A stretch of 32,187 bases of DNA from Pirellulaceae bacterium (lineage in GTDB: Bacteria > Planctomycetota > Planctomycetia > Pirellulales > Pirellulaceae): assembly GCA_022448645.1 (NCBI GenBank), contig JAKVBZ010000059.1, positions 1 through 32,187 of the forward strand, given 5' to 3'. The first letter of the stretch is position 1, and the number at the start of each line of letters is the position of its first letter. Of this stretch, positions 7,297-15,384 are shown in pieces. A program made the translations under genes and the position numbers. The notes below the pieces were generated by a model. It had not been told where the DNA came from and did no database searches. It saw only the letters and a program-made list of their open reading frames with translations.

Positions 7297-8634
7297 ATGT
7301 TTGACATTGGTGACTTCCGAGCGAAAACATGTGCCGGTGTTACTCGACGTTCGTTTCTGAAGATCGGTGCTTCCTTGCCGATAGCTTGGGGGTTACCTAC
7401 ACCAGGGCAAACTGCGGTCGCGAGGCAGTCGCCGCGCGCCAAAACCGTCTTGTTGGTGTGGTTATGGGGAGCCCCCAGCCACTTGGACACGTTTGACCCT
7501 AAACCGGATGCTCCGGTTGAATATCGTGGTCCTTTCTCTACCATTGCCACGCGCACTCCAGGTGTTCGTTTCACTGATCTACTACCAACTCTTGCCAGCC
7601 GTAGCGATCAGTTTACGCTGCTTCGATCGCACGTTTCAACGCAATCGGGACATCCGGATGGCGGTACGGTAGCGTTGACTGGTTTTCACGAGAAGCCTGG
7701 ACCTGTCCAACCGAATTTTGGTTCCATTGTCGCCAAGCATCGCGGTTCTCAGAGAGATCTGCCGCCGTTCATTGCTGTCGGTCGAGGAATCATCCGTGAT
7801 TCGTCACGCATTGTCGAAGGTTGGGGCGGCGGGACGCTGGGCAAAGGTTACGATCCCTTTTTGGTCAATTGTTCGGAAGACGGAAACGTCAATTTGCCGG
7901 CGTTAAAGTTGCTGGGAGATATGACTCCGGATCGGATCAGCGATCGGCAGTCATTGCAGGATCGGATCGACGCAGCTCGGCGGACTCTGGATAATACGCG
8001 CATCGAGGATTGGTCTCAGCAATACCAACGTGCCTACGGCATGCTCACGAATCCCAAGGCGCGGAACGCCTTCGACTTGACACAGGAGCCAGCTACCATT
8101 CGGGACGCCTACGGCCATACAACTTTTGGCCAGAGTGCTTTGATGGCACGACGGCTTGTCGAAGCCGAGGTGCCCTATATTCAATTGAACTGGAGTGAGA
8201 CTGTCGAAGCGATCACGCCTAATTTCGATTTTGGATGGGATACGCATATCTGGAATTTCGAATTACTCATGGATCGGCACTGTCCAATTTTGGATCGAAC
8301 CTTGCCGGTATTGCTCGACGAGCTGCGCGACCGTGGCTTGCTCGATACAACGTTGGTGGTGGTTATGAGCGAGTTTGGTCGCACGCCAAAAATTAATCAA
8401 CGTGCGGCTCGCGACCATTGGCCTCAATGTTACTTCTCGTTATGGACCGGAGCCGGAATTGAGCCAGGGCGGGTCATTGGTGAAAGCGACCGACTCGGAG
8501 AATATCCCCTCACGACGCCTTTCACACCCTTGATGGTCGGGACAACCATTGCCGAATTAGCTGGGATCAATGCTCAAGCCCGTACGGAAATGAACGTCTT
8601 GGACGGCGGGCATGTTATTCCCGAATTGATGTGA
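7297..8634 (+). CDS. DUF1501 family protein with Tat signal
   Basis: This 445-residue protein has a twin-arginine leader ('TRRSFLKIGASLPIAWGLP' at about 17-35), predicting export in folded form. The body is a DUF1501 domain, an alkaline phosphatase/sulfatase-like fold very abundant in planctomycetes. Signatures include 'LVWLWGAPSHLDTFDPKPDA', 'LLRSHVSTQSGHPDGG', 'GWDTHIWNFELL' and 'VVVMSEFGRTPKINQRAARD'. The biochemical role of the family is unproven. It usually sits beside DUF1549/DUF1553 cytochrome-type genes; here its partner is instead a TolB-like propeller protein whose start overlaps its stop by 4 bases, suggesting translational coupling and joint work in the periplasm. Confidence 0.93.
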   Translation: MFDIGDFRAKTCAGVTRRSFLKIGASLPIAWGLPTPGQTAVARQSPRAKTVLLVWLWGAPSHLDTFDPKPDAPVEYRGPFSTIATRTPGVRFTDLLPTLASRSDQFTLLRSHVSTQSGHPDGGTVALTGFHEKPGPVQPNFGSIVAKHRGSQRDLPPFIAVGRGIIRDSSRIVEGWGGGTLGKGYDPFLVNCSEDGNVNLPALKLLGDMTPDRISDRQSLQDRIDAARRTLDNTRIEDWSQQYQRAYGMLTNPKARNAFDLTQEPATIRDAYGHTTFGQSALMARRLVEAEVPYIQLNWSETVEAITPNFDFGWDTHIWNFELLMDRHCPILDRTLPVLLDELRDRGLLDTTLVVVMSEFGRTPKINQRAARDHWPQCYFSLWTGAGIEPGRVIGESDRLGEYPLTTPFTPLMVGTTIAELAGINAQARTEMNVLDGGHVIPELM

Positions 8635-9560
8635 GACATAGTTCGTTGTTGAATGCTCATATTCATTCCGAAATCATTGCCTATTGCCTTTTCGCTGGCC
8701 TGAGCGGACTGATAATCGGCCATGCGCCTGATGCTGTCTGCGCTGCAGAACCGGTCCAATTGACGACGGACCATTTGTTCAAACGGGATCCGGTTTTTGT
8801 TGGCCGCGGGACGGAGATCGTCTATGTCGTATTGTCTCGGCCAGAACAATTGCGATTAATGCGACTCACGCTGGCCGATGGTAGCTCGCAGCCGTTGCAC
8901 AAAGATGAAACGCGTTCCGAATTAGAGCCGGCCTTTTCCAGCAATGGTCGCTTTTATGCATTCCTACAAAGTCGTACGGCTGCCAGTGTGGCGATGGTGA
9001 TCCGAGACACTCAACGAGGTCAGCACACCGAAATTCCACCCTTGAGCGGATTTGCAGGCATTCGCAGCCCCTGTTTTTCCCCAGATGGAAAACGCCTCAT
9101 TTATTGCTTGGGCGAAGAGGGCCGGCAAAAGATCTTTTCTGTAAACACCGCTGCTGGTGACCTCAAGACGTTGCTAGATGGTCCAGGGATCAACAACTGG
9201 CCTAGCTTTTCGCCCGATGGAGCACAGCTTTTGTTCGGTTCGACTCGAGATGGGAATTATGAGATCTATTTGGCCAACGCAGATGGATCGGGAGTCCGGC
9301 GGATCACCAACCATCCGTCACAAGATATACGGCCACGGTTTTCACCCGATGGCCAGCAAATTGCGTTTACCAGTAACCGCGATGGAAACTACGAAGTCTA
9401 TGTCATGCGCGTGGATGGGTCGAACGTCACGCGGATTACAGATCATCCCGAACGCGACGATTTTCCGGCTTGGCATCCTGACGGACAACGTTTGGTGATG
9501 ATGTCAGAACGAGCGGGGCGGTACGATTTGTATCTCGTGTCAACCAATCTTACCGAGTGA
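8631..9560 (+). CDS. Exported TolB-like beta-propeller (PD40/WD40-like repeats)
   Basis: The 309-residue product starts with GTG inside the DUF1501 stop (GTGA overlap). It has a hydrophobic leader at about 15-42, ending near 'AVCAAEP', a plausible signal-peptidase I site. Repeats of the type 'FSPDGKRLIY', 'FSPDGAQLLFGSTRDGNYEI', 'FSPDGQQIAFTSNRDGNYEV' and 'WHPDGQRLVMMSERAGRYDL' form a six-bladed TolB-like propeller. Such propellers bind proteins or peptides and some have enzymatic roles; none can be deduced here. It lacks the N-terminal domain of true TolB and is not next to pal or tolQRA, so it is not assigned as tolB. Confidence 0.9.
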   Translation: MRHSSLLNAHIHSEIIAYCLFAGLSGLIIGHAPDAVCAAEPVQLTTDHLFKRDPVFVGRGTEIVYVVLSRPEQLRLMRLTLADGSSQPLHKDETRSELEPAFSSNGRFYAFLQSRTAASVAMVIRDTQRGQHTEIPPLSGFAGIRSPCFSPDGKRLIYCLGEEGRQKIFSVNTAAGDLKTLLDGPGINNWPSFSPDGAQLLFGSTRDGNYEIYLANADGSGVRRITNHPSQDIRPRFSPDGQQIAFTSNRDGNYEVYVMRVDGSNVTRITDHPERDDFPAWHPDGQRLVMMSERAGRYDLYLVSTNLTE

Positions 9561-10050
9561 CCGTACTTCGTTGATCTCAAGTTTTGATAGCATCGTGATT
9601 CCGAGTGTGCATGTGTGTCGCGACGTTTGAATCAACGGACTCGACGAATGGGTGGCATGTGAAGTGTTTCCTGGCGAGTTGTCTTTTTTCGCTCACGCCT
9701 ATTTTCAGAGTTGCTTGTGCGAAAAAGATCTTCATGCGGTCGTCGCTCCGCGACCACTGCGGTGCGCCATAAACAGCCTGCACGCCGGGTTTCGTTTGAC
9801 TGAATAAACAAGAGACTGCGTTGAAAGTTAGCCAGGAAATCCTCTGAAGAGTCCTCTCTTGGAGGTTGAAGAAACCGACCACAGACCCTCCCCAAGGTTG
9901 GATGAAGGAGGCCCTGGAAGCAGTGTTGGGTTTGTCAGGTGAAATTGTTCGGGCCGCGGCTCAAGCTACTTATCTCACGCACAATTTTGCTCAAGATAAC
10001 GTGTTGCGCTGTGAAGCAAAGTTCTAGCGGTCGTCGCAAGCTCTCTGGCA
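9561..10050. other. Convergent spacer without a recognised gene
   Basis: This 490-base spacer lies between the 3' ends of the TolB-like gene and pheT. Minus-strand open frames here have no recognisable domain. A weak GGTCG...CGACC hairpin sits near 9742-9760. No convincing terminator was seen. Confidence 0.45.
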
Positions 10051-12066
10051 CTAATCGATCAGGTTAGCGCCGCATCGATCGTGGCAGTCCGCTATGATCT
10101 GTTCGCGTTGCTTGTCGATTTCCTCTCCCGTAAGCGTACGCTCGGTGGAGCGAAACGTGACAGAGAAGAGCAGACGTTTGGTGCCTGGCCCATCCTTTTC
10201 GGGATCACGGTAAGGTTCGTGGAAATGGATATCTTCCAGGAAGTCACCAGCAGCTGTGCGTACGGTTTCCTCGATTTGAGACCAACGTATGCTTTCTTTC
10301 ACCACTAAATTTAGGTCGCGGGTCACGGCCGGATAGGGGCTTTGCGTGCAGTGTTGGCGTTTGAGATTGGTAATTTTTTCCAGTACCGTAAAACGAATTT
10401 CTGCAATGCTGGCTGGTCTTCGCAACGAAAATTGTTTGCGTCCAGACTGGCTGACTTCGCCCATATAACCGGCAAGTTCTCCGTCGATTCTCAACTCGGC
10501 ACAACGCGCTGCATCTAGCAGGTCATGCGAAGTGTCATGAATCTGCAAGGTAGCGTTTGGTTGTATGGTAGCGACCAATTCTTCCACGACCCCTTTAAGC
10601 GTGAGAAAATCGGAGCCACTGGTGATCGCCAGCATGAGTTCTTCCTGCGGTAGGTTGTCATTGTCTGGCAAGTAAATACGTGCCGTTTCGAACAACTCGA
10701 CATGTGGGTTTGCCAGCGATTCGTTGACTCGCCGTGCAGCGAGCAGACTGGGAGCCAGGCTGCGGCGCAAGCAATTGGCTCCTTGAAGCATGGGCGTACT
10801 TGTTTGCAGTGGAGCGGCCGATGACCACGGGCTGAAAGCTGCCGCATCCTCTGCGGAGACAACACTGTACGTCATGGCTTCATCGAAGCCGGACCCTATG
10901 AGAACTCGGCGCACCATTGCCAGCACACGATCGGCATCGGAGCGGTGCGAAGGCACCATGGGAACTCGGGCATCCTCCGGAATTTTGTCGTAGCCATGGA
11001 TACGGGCAACTTCTTCGATCAGGTCAATTTCACGTGTCAGATCATTGCGCCAGGTAGGAGGAATCACTTCCAGTGCCTGACTGTCTTGGCGTGTAGGTTG
11101 ATTGCCCAAAGATTGCAGGATGTCTTCTACGGTCTGGTTATCAATTTCGATCCCCAGAATCCTGGAAAGTTGATCCCAGCGAAGGGGAATGGGATCTCGG
11201 TCGGGGGGGCGACGTCCGACATCGATAACTCCCGGTGCCAATTCACCCCCTGCCAGATCGAGGATCAATTCACAACAACGTCGGCTGGCCCAGTCGACAC
11301 CATGAGGATCGACGCCTCGCTCAAAACGGTAGGAGGAAGGACTGTGTAGGTTCAGTTTTCTGGCAGTACTGCGAATGGATATGGGTGAAAACTCAGCGGC
11401 TTCAATCAACAGATCTACCGTTTGATCGTTGACTTCTGACGGACTCCCTCCCATCACGCCTCCCAGAGCCACGGCGCGTTTGGCATCGGCGATAACACAC
11501 ATGCTTGGGTCCAGTGCGTAATCGCGATGGTTGATCGCTTCGAATGGTTCGTCGGGCCGCGCCTGCCGAACCACAATACGTTGATCATCGAGTAGGGATA
11601 AATCAAACGCGTGCAGCGGCTGTCCGGTCTCCATGCACACGTAGTTTGTGATGTCGACGATATTGTTAATGACGGCAATGCCAATCGTTTGCAGGCGATT
11701 GGTCAACCAGTCAGGACTGGGACCCACTTTAATTCCTCGAATAATGCGGGCCGTGTAGCGGTAACACGTATCGGGGCACTCCAAGGAGATGTTGGTCAAT
11801 TCGGACACGGGTGTGCCTTGTTCACGCGGTTGTCCGGGTGGCAATTGTAATGGTGTTTGAAACAGTACCGATGCTTCGCGAGCTACACCGATGTGGCCCA
11901 GGCAATCGGGACGGTTGCTGGTTACTTCCAAATCAATCGCCAAGTCTTGACCGACTGCGCGGGTGCCTTCATGATTCAAACCTGCCATGGTTAATCGCTG
12001 TGCGAACTCATCGGCATCCATGTTCAGAGCAACGTATTCTTTGAGCCAATTCCAGGAGACGAGCAT
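10051..12066 (-). CDS. pheT: Phenylalanine--tRNA ligase beta subunit, short form
   Basis: PheT is the structural and editing subunit of the alpha2-beta2 synthetase that charges tRNA-Phe. The 671-residue product begins 'MLVSWNWLKEYVALNMDADE', then passes from 'TMAGLNHEG' directly to 'EVTSNRPDCLGHIGVAREAS'. The EMAP/OB-fold tRNA-binding insertion of about 110 residues found in E. coli PheT is therefore absent. Downstream are B3/B4 editing-domain features, a B5 domain and a C-terminal anticodon-binding FDX-ACB domain ('SPYPAVTRDLNLVVKESI' to 'CGANLID'). A short PheT appears to be normal for planctomycetes (from memory), so this is a lineage trait and not a truncation. It is the last gene of rpmI-rplT-pheS-pheT. 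Confidence 0.97.
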   Translation of the reverse strand: MLVSWNWLKEYVALNMDADEFAQRLTMAGLNHEGTRAVGQDLAIDLEVTSNRPDCLGHIGVAREASVLFQTPLQLPPGQPREQGTPVSELTNISLECPDTCYRYTARIIRGIKVGPSPDWLTNRLQTIGIAVINNIVDITNYVCMETGQPLHAFDLSLLDDQRIVVRQARPDEPFEAINHRDYALDPSMCVIADAKRAVALGGVMGGSPSEVNDQTVDLLIEAAEFSPISIRSTARKLNLHSPSSYRFERGVDPHGVDWASRRCCELILDLAGGELAPGVIDVGRRPPDRDPIPLRWDQLSRILGIEIDNQTVEDILQSLGNQPTRQDSQALEVIPPTWRNDLTREIDLIEEVARIHGYDKIPEDARVPMVPSHRSDADRVLAMVRRVLIGSGFDEAMTYSVVSAEDAAAFSPWSSAAPLQTSTPMLQGANCLRRSLAPSLLAARRVNESLANPHVELFETARIYLPDNDNLPQEELMLAITSGSDFLTLKGVVEELVATIQPNATLQIHDTSHDLLDAARCAELRIDGELAGYMGEVSQSGRKQFSLRRPASIAEIRFTVLEKITNLKRQHCTQSPYPAVTRDLNLVVKESIRWSQIEETVRTAAGDFLEDIHFHEPYRDPEKDGPGTKRLLFSVTFRSTERTLTGEEIDKQREQIIADCHDRCGANLID

Positions 12067-12157
12067 GGTGGATACTTTGTTTTAGAAGGAGTAGCCAGAA
12101 AATGGATTCACTTGTTCAGCCGGCATGGGAAAGCAGTTCAGGCCATCGAATCGACTT

Positions 12158-13189
12158 CTAGAATTGATGCAAAAACCGCACGTCGTTTTTGTAGATCTCG
12201 CGAATGTCATCAATCCCGTGACGACGGGCACAGAGTCGTTCAATTCCCAGCCCAAAAGCGAAACCGGATACTTCGTCCGGATCGTAGCCGACGGCTTTCA
12301 AAACAGCAGGGTCAACCATGCCCGCTCCGCCCATTTCGAGCCAGCTGTCTTGCCAACTCATGTCGACTTCGACACTTGGTTCGGTAAACGGGAAGAAGGA
12401 AGGCCGAAAACGAACGTGAACGTCGGTCCCCAGGTAACTACTGGCGAACATGCGCAAAACCGATTTGAGGTCGGCCATGGTGACCTTTCGGTCGATCAGC
12501 AGACCTTCGATTTGATGAAACATGGGTAAATGTGTCGCATCGGGCGTGTCAGGCCGGTAGACTCGACCCAACGAAATGATGCGAATGGGTGGTGGATTTT
12601 GCTCCATGACGCGAATCTGTACCGTACTCGTCTGACTGCGCATCAGCATTGTCTGGTCAGTGACAGTTTTTCCTACCGACAGATAGAAATTGTCGAGCGG
12701 ATCGCGGGCGGGATGCGACAAGGGAATGTTGAGCGCCTCAAAGTTGTGCCACTCATCTTCGACCTCGGGTCCCTCCGCCACAGAGAATCCCAGACGAGCC
12801 ATGATGTCTTTGAGTTCTTCGATAGTTTGTGTGATGGGATGCAGGTGGCCCAGGCGAGGACGCGGTCCAGGGATCGTGGGGTCAAAGGTTTCTAGCTGGC
12901 CGGACACCGTACCTGCTTGCTGGAGCCGCTTGGCACTGACTTCGAATGCAGCCTCGACTTGTTGTTTCGTTTGGTTAAACGACTTTCCGCCGGCTGGTTT
13001 GTCGGCCTTGTCGAGCTTACCGAGGAGCTTCTGTAACGATTTCAGCTTGCCGTTACGTGCCCCCACGTACTCCACGCGCGCAGCTTCCAGCGAGTCTGCA
13101 TCAAGAGCTTGGTCCAAGTCCGTTTGAGCGGACTGGACAAGCGCGTCGAGCTGTTGTTGGAACTCGGAAAGCTGCATACGAATGACCAT
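12158..13189 (-). CDS. pheS: Phenylalanine--tRNA ligase alpha subunit
   Basis: The catalytic subunit of PheRS (343 residues). An N-terminal coiled-coil arm of about 90 residues is rich in Gln, Leu and Ala. The class II core has '[19 protein letters not shown]', motif 2 '[20 protein letters not shown]', and motif 3 '[20 protein letters not shown]'. Length and motifs are standard. An alternative ATG four codons downstream (MQLSEF) is also plausible; the upstream ATG has GGAG only one base before it, which favours the downstream start. It lies 35 bases after rplT and 91 before pheT, the classical arrangement. Confidence 0.97.
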   Translation of the reverse strand: MVIRMQLSEFQQQLDALVQSAQTDLDQALDADSLEAARVEYVGARNGKLKSLQKLLGKLDKADKPAGGKSFNQTKQQVEAAFEVSAKRLQQAGTVSGQLETFDPTIPGPRPRLGHLHPITQTIEELKDIMARLGFSVAEGPEVEDEWHNFEALNIPLSHPARDPLDNFYLSVGKTVTDQTMLMRSQTSTVQIRVMEQNPPPIRIISLGRVYRPDTPDATHLPMFHQIEGLLIDRKVTMADLKSVLRMFASSYLGTDVHVRFRPSFFPFTEPSVEVDMSWQDSWLEMGGAGMVDPAVLKAVGYDPDEVSGFAFGLGIERLCARRHGIDDIREIYKNDVRFLHQF

Positions 13190-13224
13190 GCTCCGAGGGC
13201 GTAACCGCCAAACCGGGCAACGGT

Positions 13225-13581
13225 CTACGCAGCCAGAGCTTCTTTAGCCTGATTGACGACGGCATCGAAGGCAGCCGGATCATGAACCGCCAGCTCGGCA
13301 AGTGTTTTGCGATCCAGCTCGATGTTGGCCTTTTGCAAGCCGTGGATAAAAGTGCTGTATCGCATGTCCCGCTCACGAACGGCAGCATTGATACGAATGA
13401 TCCACAGTTTGCGAAACTCGCGTTTGCGAACGCGTCGATCGCGAAAGGCAAACTGGCCAGAGCGAATAAGAGTTTCTTTGGCAGTGCGAAGCAAATTTCC
13501 TCGACCACCACGATAACCTTTGACTTTACGAAACAGGCGGCGCTTGGCTTTATTGCGCGCTGCACCTTTAGTCGTTCTCAT
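13225..13581 (-). CDS. rplT: 50S ribosomal protein L20
   Basis: L20 is needed for early 50S assembly and in many bacteria represses its own operon through the leader RNA. The 118-residue product opens '[20 protein letters not shown]' and contains '[20 protein letters not shown]', '[20 protein letters not shown]' and '[20 protein letters not shown]', all family-typical. It sits between rpmI and pheS. Autoregulation is possible, but no infC leader precedes this operon and no L20-binding structure could be identified with confidence. Confidence 0.98.
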   Translation of the reverse strand: MRTTKGAARNKAKRRLFRKVKGYRGGRGNLLRTAKETLIRSGQFAFRDRRVRKREFRKLWIIRINAAVRERDMRYSTFIHGLQKANIELDRKTLAELAVHDPAAFDAVVNQAKEALAA

Positions 13582-13691
13582 GGTAACTTTCCCATCACCG
13601 TTCGCATAACAAGGCCCTTCTCAGTCGAGAAGCGTTTGCTTGCCCGTATGCGCTATCTGTCAAATATAAAAACGATATGAACCAAACTGAA

Positions 13692-13895
13692 TTAGTAACT
13701 GTTGCCAGCTAAGGCTTCGCGGATCGATTTTTCCATCGTTTTGGATACAGTCGTCGTCCCGCGTAAGTTGCGCTTGCGCTTTTGGTCCATGCGGGCGGCC
13801 AAGTGGCTCGTTCCTGTCTGACGATGCTTGGCTTTTCCCTTCGCCGTCAGGCGAAATCGCTTTTTAGTACCTTTGTGAGTCTTTTGCTTAGGCAT
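13692..13895 (-). CDS. rpmI: 50S ribosomal protein L35
   Basis: This 67-residue basic protein has the L35 start MPKQKTHKGTKKRF and the conserved 'GKAKHRQTGTSHLA' and 'KRKRNLRGTTTVSK'. The frame extends 8 codons further upstream to 13919, but the family start is the ATG at 13895. It is the first gene of the operon. In most bacteria infC (IF-3) precedes rpmI; here the next gene upstream is an unrelated outer-membrane protein, so infC lies elsewhere in the genome. Confidence 0.97.
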   Translation of the reverse strand: MPKQKTHKGTKKRFRLTAKGKAKHRQTGTSHLAARMDQKRKRNLRGTTTVSKTMEKSIREALAGNSY

Positions 13896-13955
13896 GACAA
13901 TTGGCCATTGATAAAACAATTATTTGTTTGGATTATGAATCTTGTGATTCTACGC

Positions 13956-13970
13956 CTGGTCTGAGACCAG
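13956..13970 (-). promoter_or_regulatory. Small perfect hairpin in the rpmI leader
   Basis: CTGGTC-TGA-GACCAG forms a 6-bp stem with a 3-base loop about 60 bases upstream of the rpmI start. It could belong to the rpmI-rplT leader RNA or end the upstream DUF481 transcript; no T-run follows. The role is undetermined. Confidence 0.3.
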
Positions 13971-14016
13971 CGAAAGGGGGATTCAAGCGAAAATGATCCT
14001 TTTTTTGGCCGGGCCG

Positions 14017-15039
14017 TCAGATCTTCCAGAGAAGTAAGAGTGAGTAGGTCAGATCGTTGGCTTCGGCCCCATTTGGCGTACTATCGTAACGATCGACAAT
14101 ACCGATTTTCAGGTGAAGATCGGATTCTTCGTGCAGCAAGATTTTCCAATGGGCGTCGTTAATCATGCGGAAATTGGCAAATTCTGACCATTCGGGCAGG
14201 TACCGCGCGTCGAACACGATCTTTTGCCGTTCCAACAGCTCGCACTCAAAGTGGGCACCAAACGTTGCTTCTGGCACATATCGATCGTCCGGGCCGTTGT
14301 ACTCACGGGACCATCCGGCGCCGAATCGCCCGGTCAACTGCGTGGTGTCTGTTTTGATGAAGTCAAAGCCGGCACCACTATTCAGGGAGAGACGCAAGTC
14401 AAACGCCTTGAATTCATCATATTCCCCAAAGAATTTGACGAACCAGCTATAGCACGATTCGACGAAGTCGTAGGAATAGTCGAGTCCCATCAGGGCATTG
14501 TGTTGCGTCTCGACGGATTCGTTTTGCGCTTTGAGATACTTCAAATCCCACGACAGTTCAGTAGGTCCTTCGGTGCGTTTTGCATTGGCGCCCGCTGTTA
14601 GCGAAAGGGTATTGTTATTTCCTTGGGCTCCATTGACACCAAGTTCGACGCCACCTTCCCAGATTTCGGACGGTTTCATAATTCGCGGATAATACCAGCC
14701 TGACGTTGATTGTTGTTCGATCAATTCCATGTCGTCAGTCACTTCTTGGACAATCATTTTGGCTACGTCGTCGTCCTCATCGCTGTCCGATTCGTCGGGC
14801 TTGTTTTGCTCGATGACGGAGGTTGCGGCAGCGGCAGCGGCTCGCTCGGCATTTTCCAAAGAGGGTTGGAACCGTTCCGCGAGGGGAATCGGAGGAGGGT
14901 CGTCCGAGTCAAGTCCGGAACGTAGAGCCGACACGGGCGGAAGCCGACGAAGCTCGTCGTTCGCCCGCACGTATTGCGCAGCCGCCGACCACATGAGGGC
15001 AGCGAGCAGTGGAACGCAAAACGTGACTCGTGAGATCAT
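14017..15039 (-). CDS. DUF481 family outer-membrane beta-barrel protein
   Basis: This 340-residue protein starts with a signal peptide (from the ATG at 15039, 'MISRVTFCVPLLAALMWSAA', cleaved near the AND or NDE residues). A low-complexity linker follows, with an alanine run and a strongly acidic stretch ('DESDSDEDDD'). The C-terminal ~220 residues show alternating aromatic/polar strands typical of the DUF481 (YdiY-like) barrel: 'WEGGVELGVNGAQGNNNTLS', 'GLDYSYDFVESCYSWFVKF', 'TGRFGAGWSREYNG', ending 'LTYSLLLLWKI' with the hydrophobic/aromatic end expected of outer-membrane proteins. The function of the family is unknown. An upstream in-frame ATG at 15063 adds eight residues and is less likely as the start of the leader. 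Confidence 0.83.
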   Translation of the reverse strand: MISRVTFCVPLLAALMWSAAAQYVRANDELRRLPPVSALRSGLDSDDPPPIPLAERFQPSLENAERAAAAAATSVIEQNKPDESDSDEDDDVAKMIVQEVTDDMELIEQQSTSGWYYPRIMKPSEIWEGGVELGVNGAQGNNNTLSLTAGANAKRTEGPTELSWDLKYLKAQNESVETQHNALMGLDYSYDFVESCYSWFVKFFGEYDEFKAFDLRLSLNSGAGFDFIKTDTTQLTGRFGAGWSREYNGPDDRYVPEATFGAHFECELLERQKIVFDARYLPEWSEFANFRMINDAHWKILLHEESDLHLKIGIVDRYDSTPNGAEANDLTYSLLLLWKI

Positions 15040-15384
15040 GTCTTCATGGTGAATGTTGCGCATGGCCGGGATTGGGAATCCAGGGTCATGTCGCGTGATG
15101 AGGGTGTGTCGGTTGGATGTCAGGAACCACCCGACCAGAGCTTGTACATGGACTTTGCCGGGAAATCAACTGACAAAAAACCAATCTTGGAGCTTGTACC
15201 AAACTATCTTTGGCTGGTTCAAGAGTCGTTCGCGAATTGGGTGCTAGCCCAGTTCAGGGCGTGGTTCGGACCGTGTGTGTCGGATCACAAATTGGCTCGT
15301 CTCTCTGGCGTATCCCAACAGCCGAGGTGGCAAGCTACGAATTGCGAAGCAGCCTTCTGCTAGTAATGCATGCAGCGGTGGGTT
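15040..15384. other. Spacer between asnB and the DUF481 gene
   Basis: This 345-base stretch must hold the promoter of the DUF481 gene and the 3' end of the asnB transcript, both on the minus strand. A plus-strand open frame here has no recognised domain, and it lies antisense to the DUF481 start. No clear repeat or hairpin was found. Confidence 0.4.

Noticed and set aside
8631..9560. True tolB of a Tol-Pal system
   Set aside because: It lacks the N-terminal TolB domain and has no tolA, tolQ, tolR or pal neighbours; it is only a TolB-like propeller.
10051..12066. Truncated pheT pseudogene
   Set aside because: The missing EMAP-like domain is a clean internal absence with all other domains intact, consistent with a short lineage-specific form.
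15046..15363. Plus-strand frame of 105 residues between asnB and the DUF481 gene
   Set aside because: It begins antisense to the DUF481 leader, has no recognisable domain and no Shine-Dalgarno.
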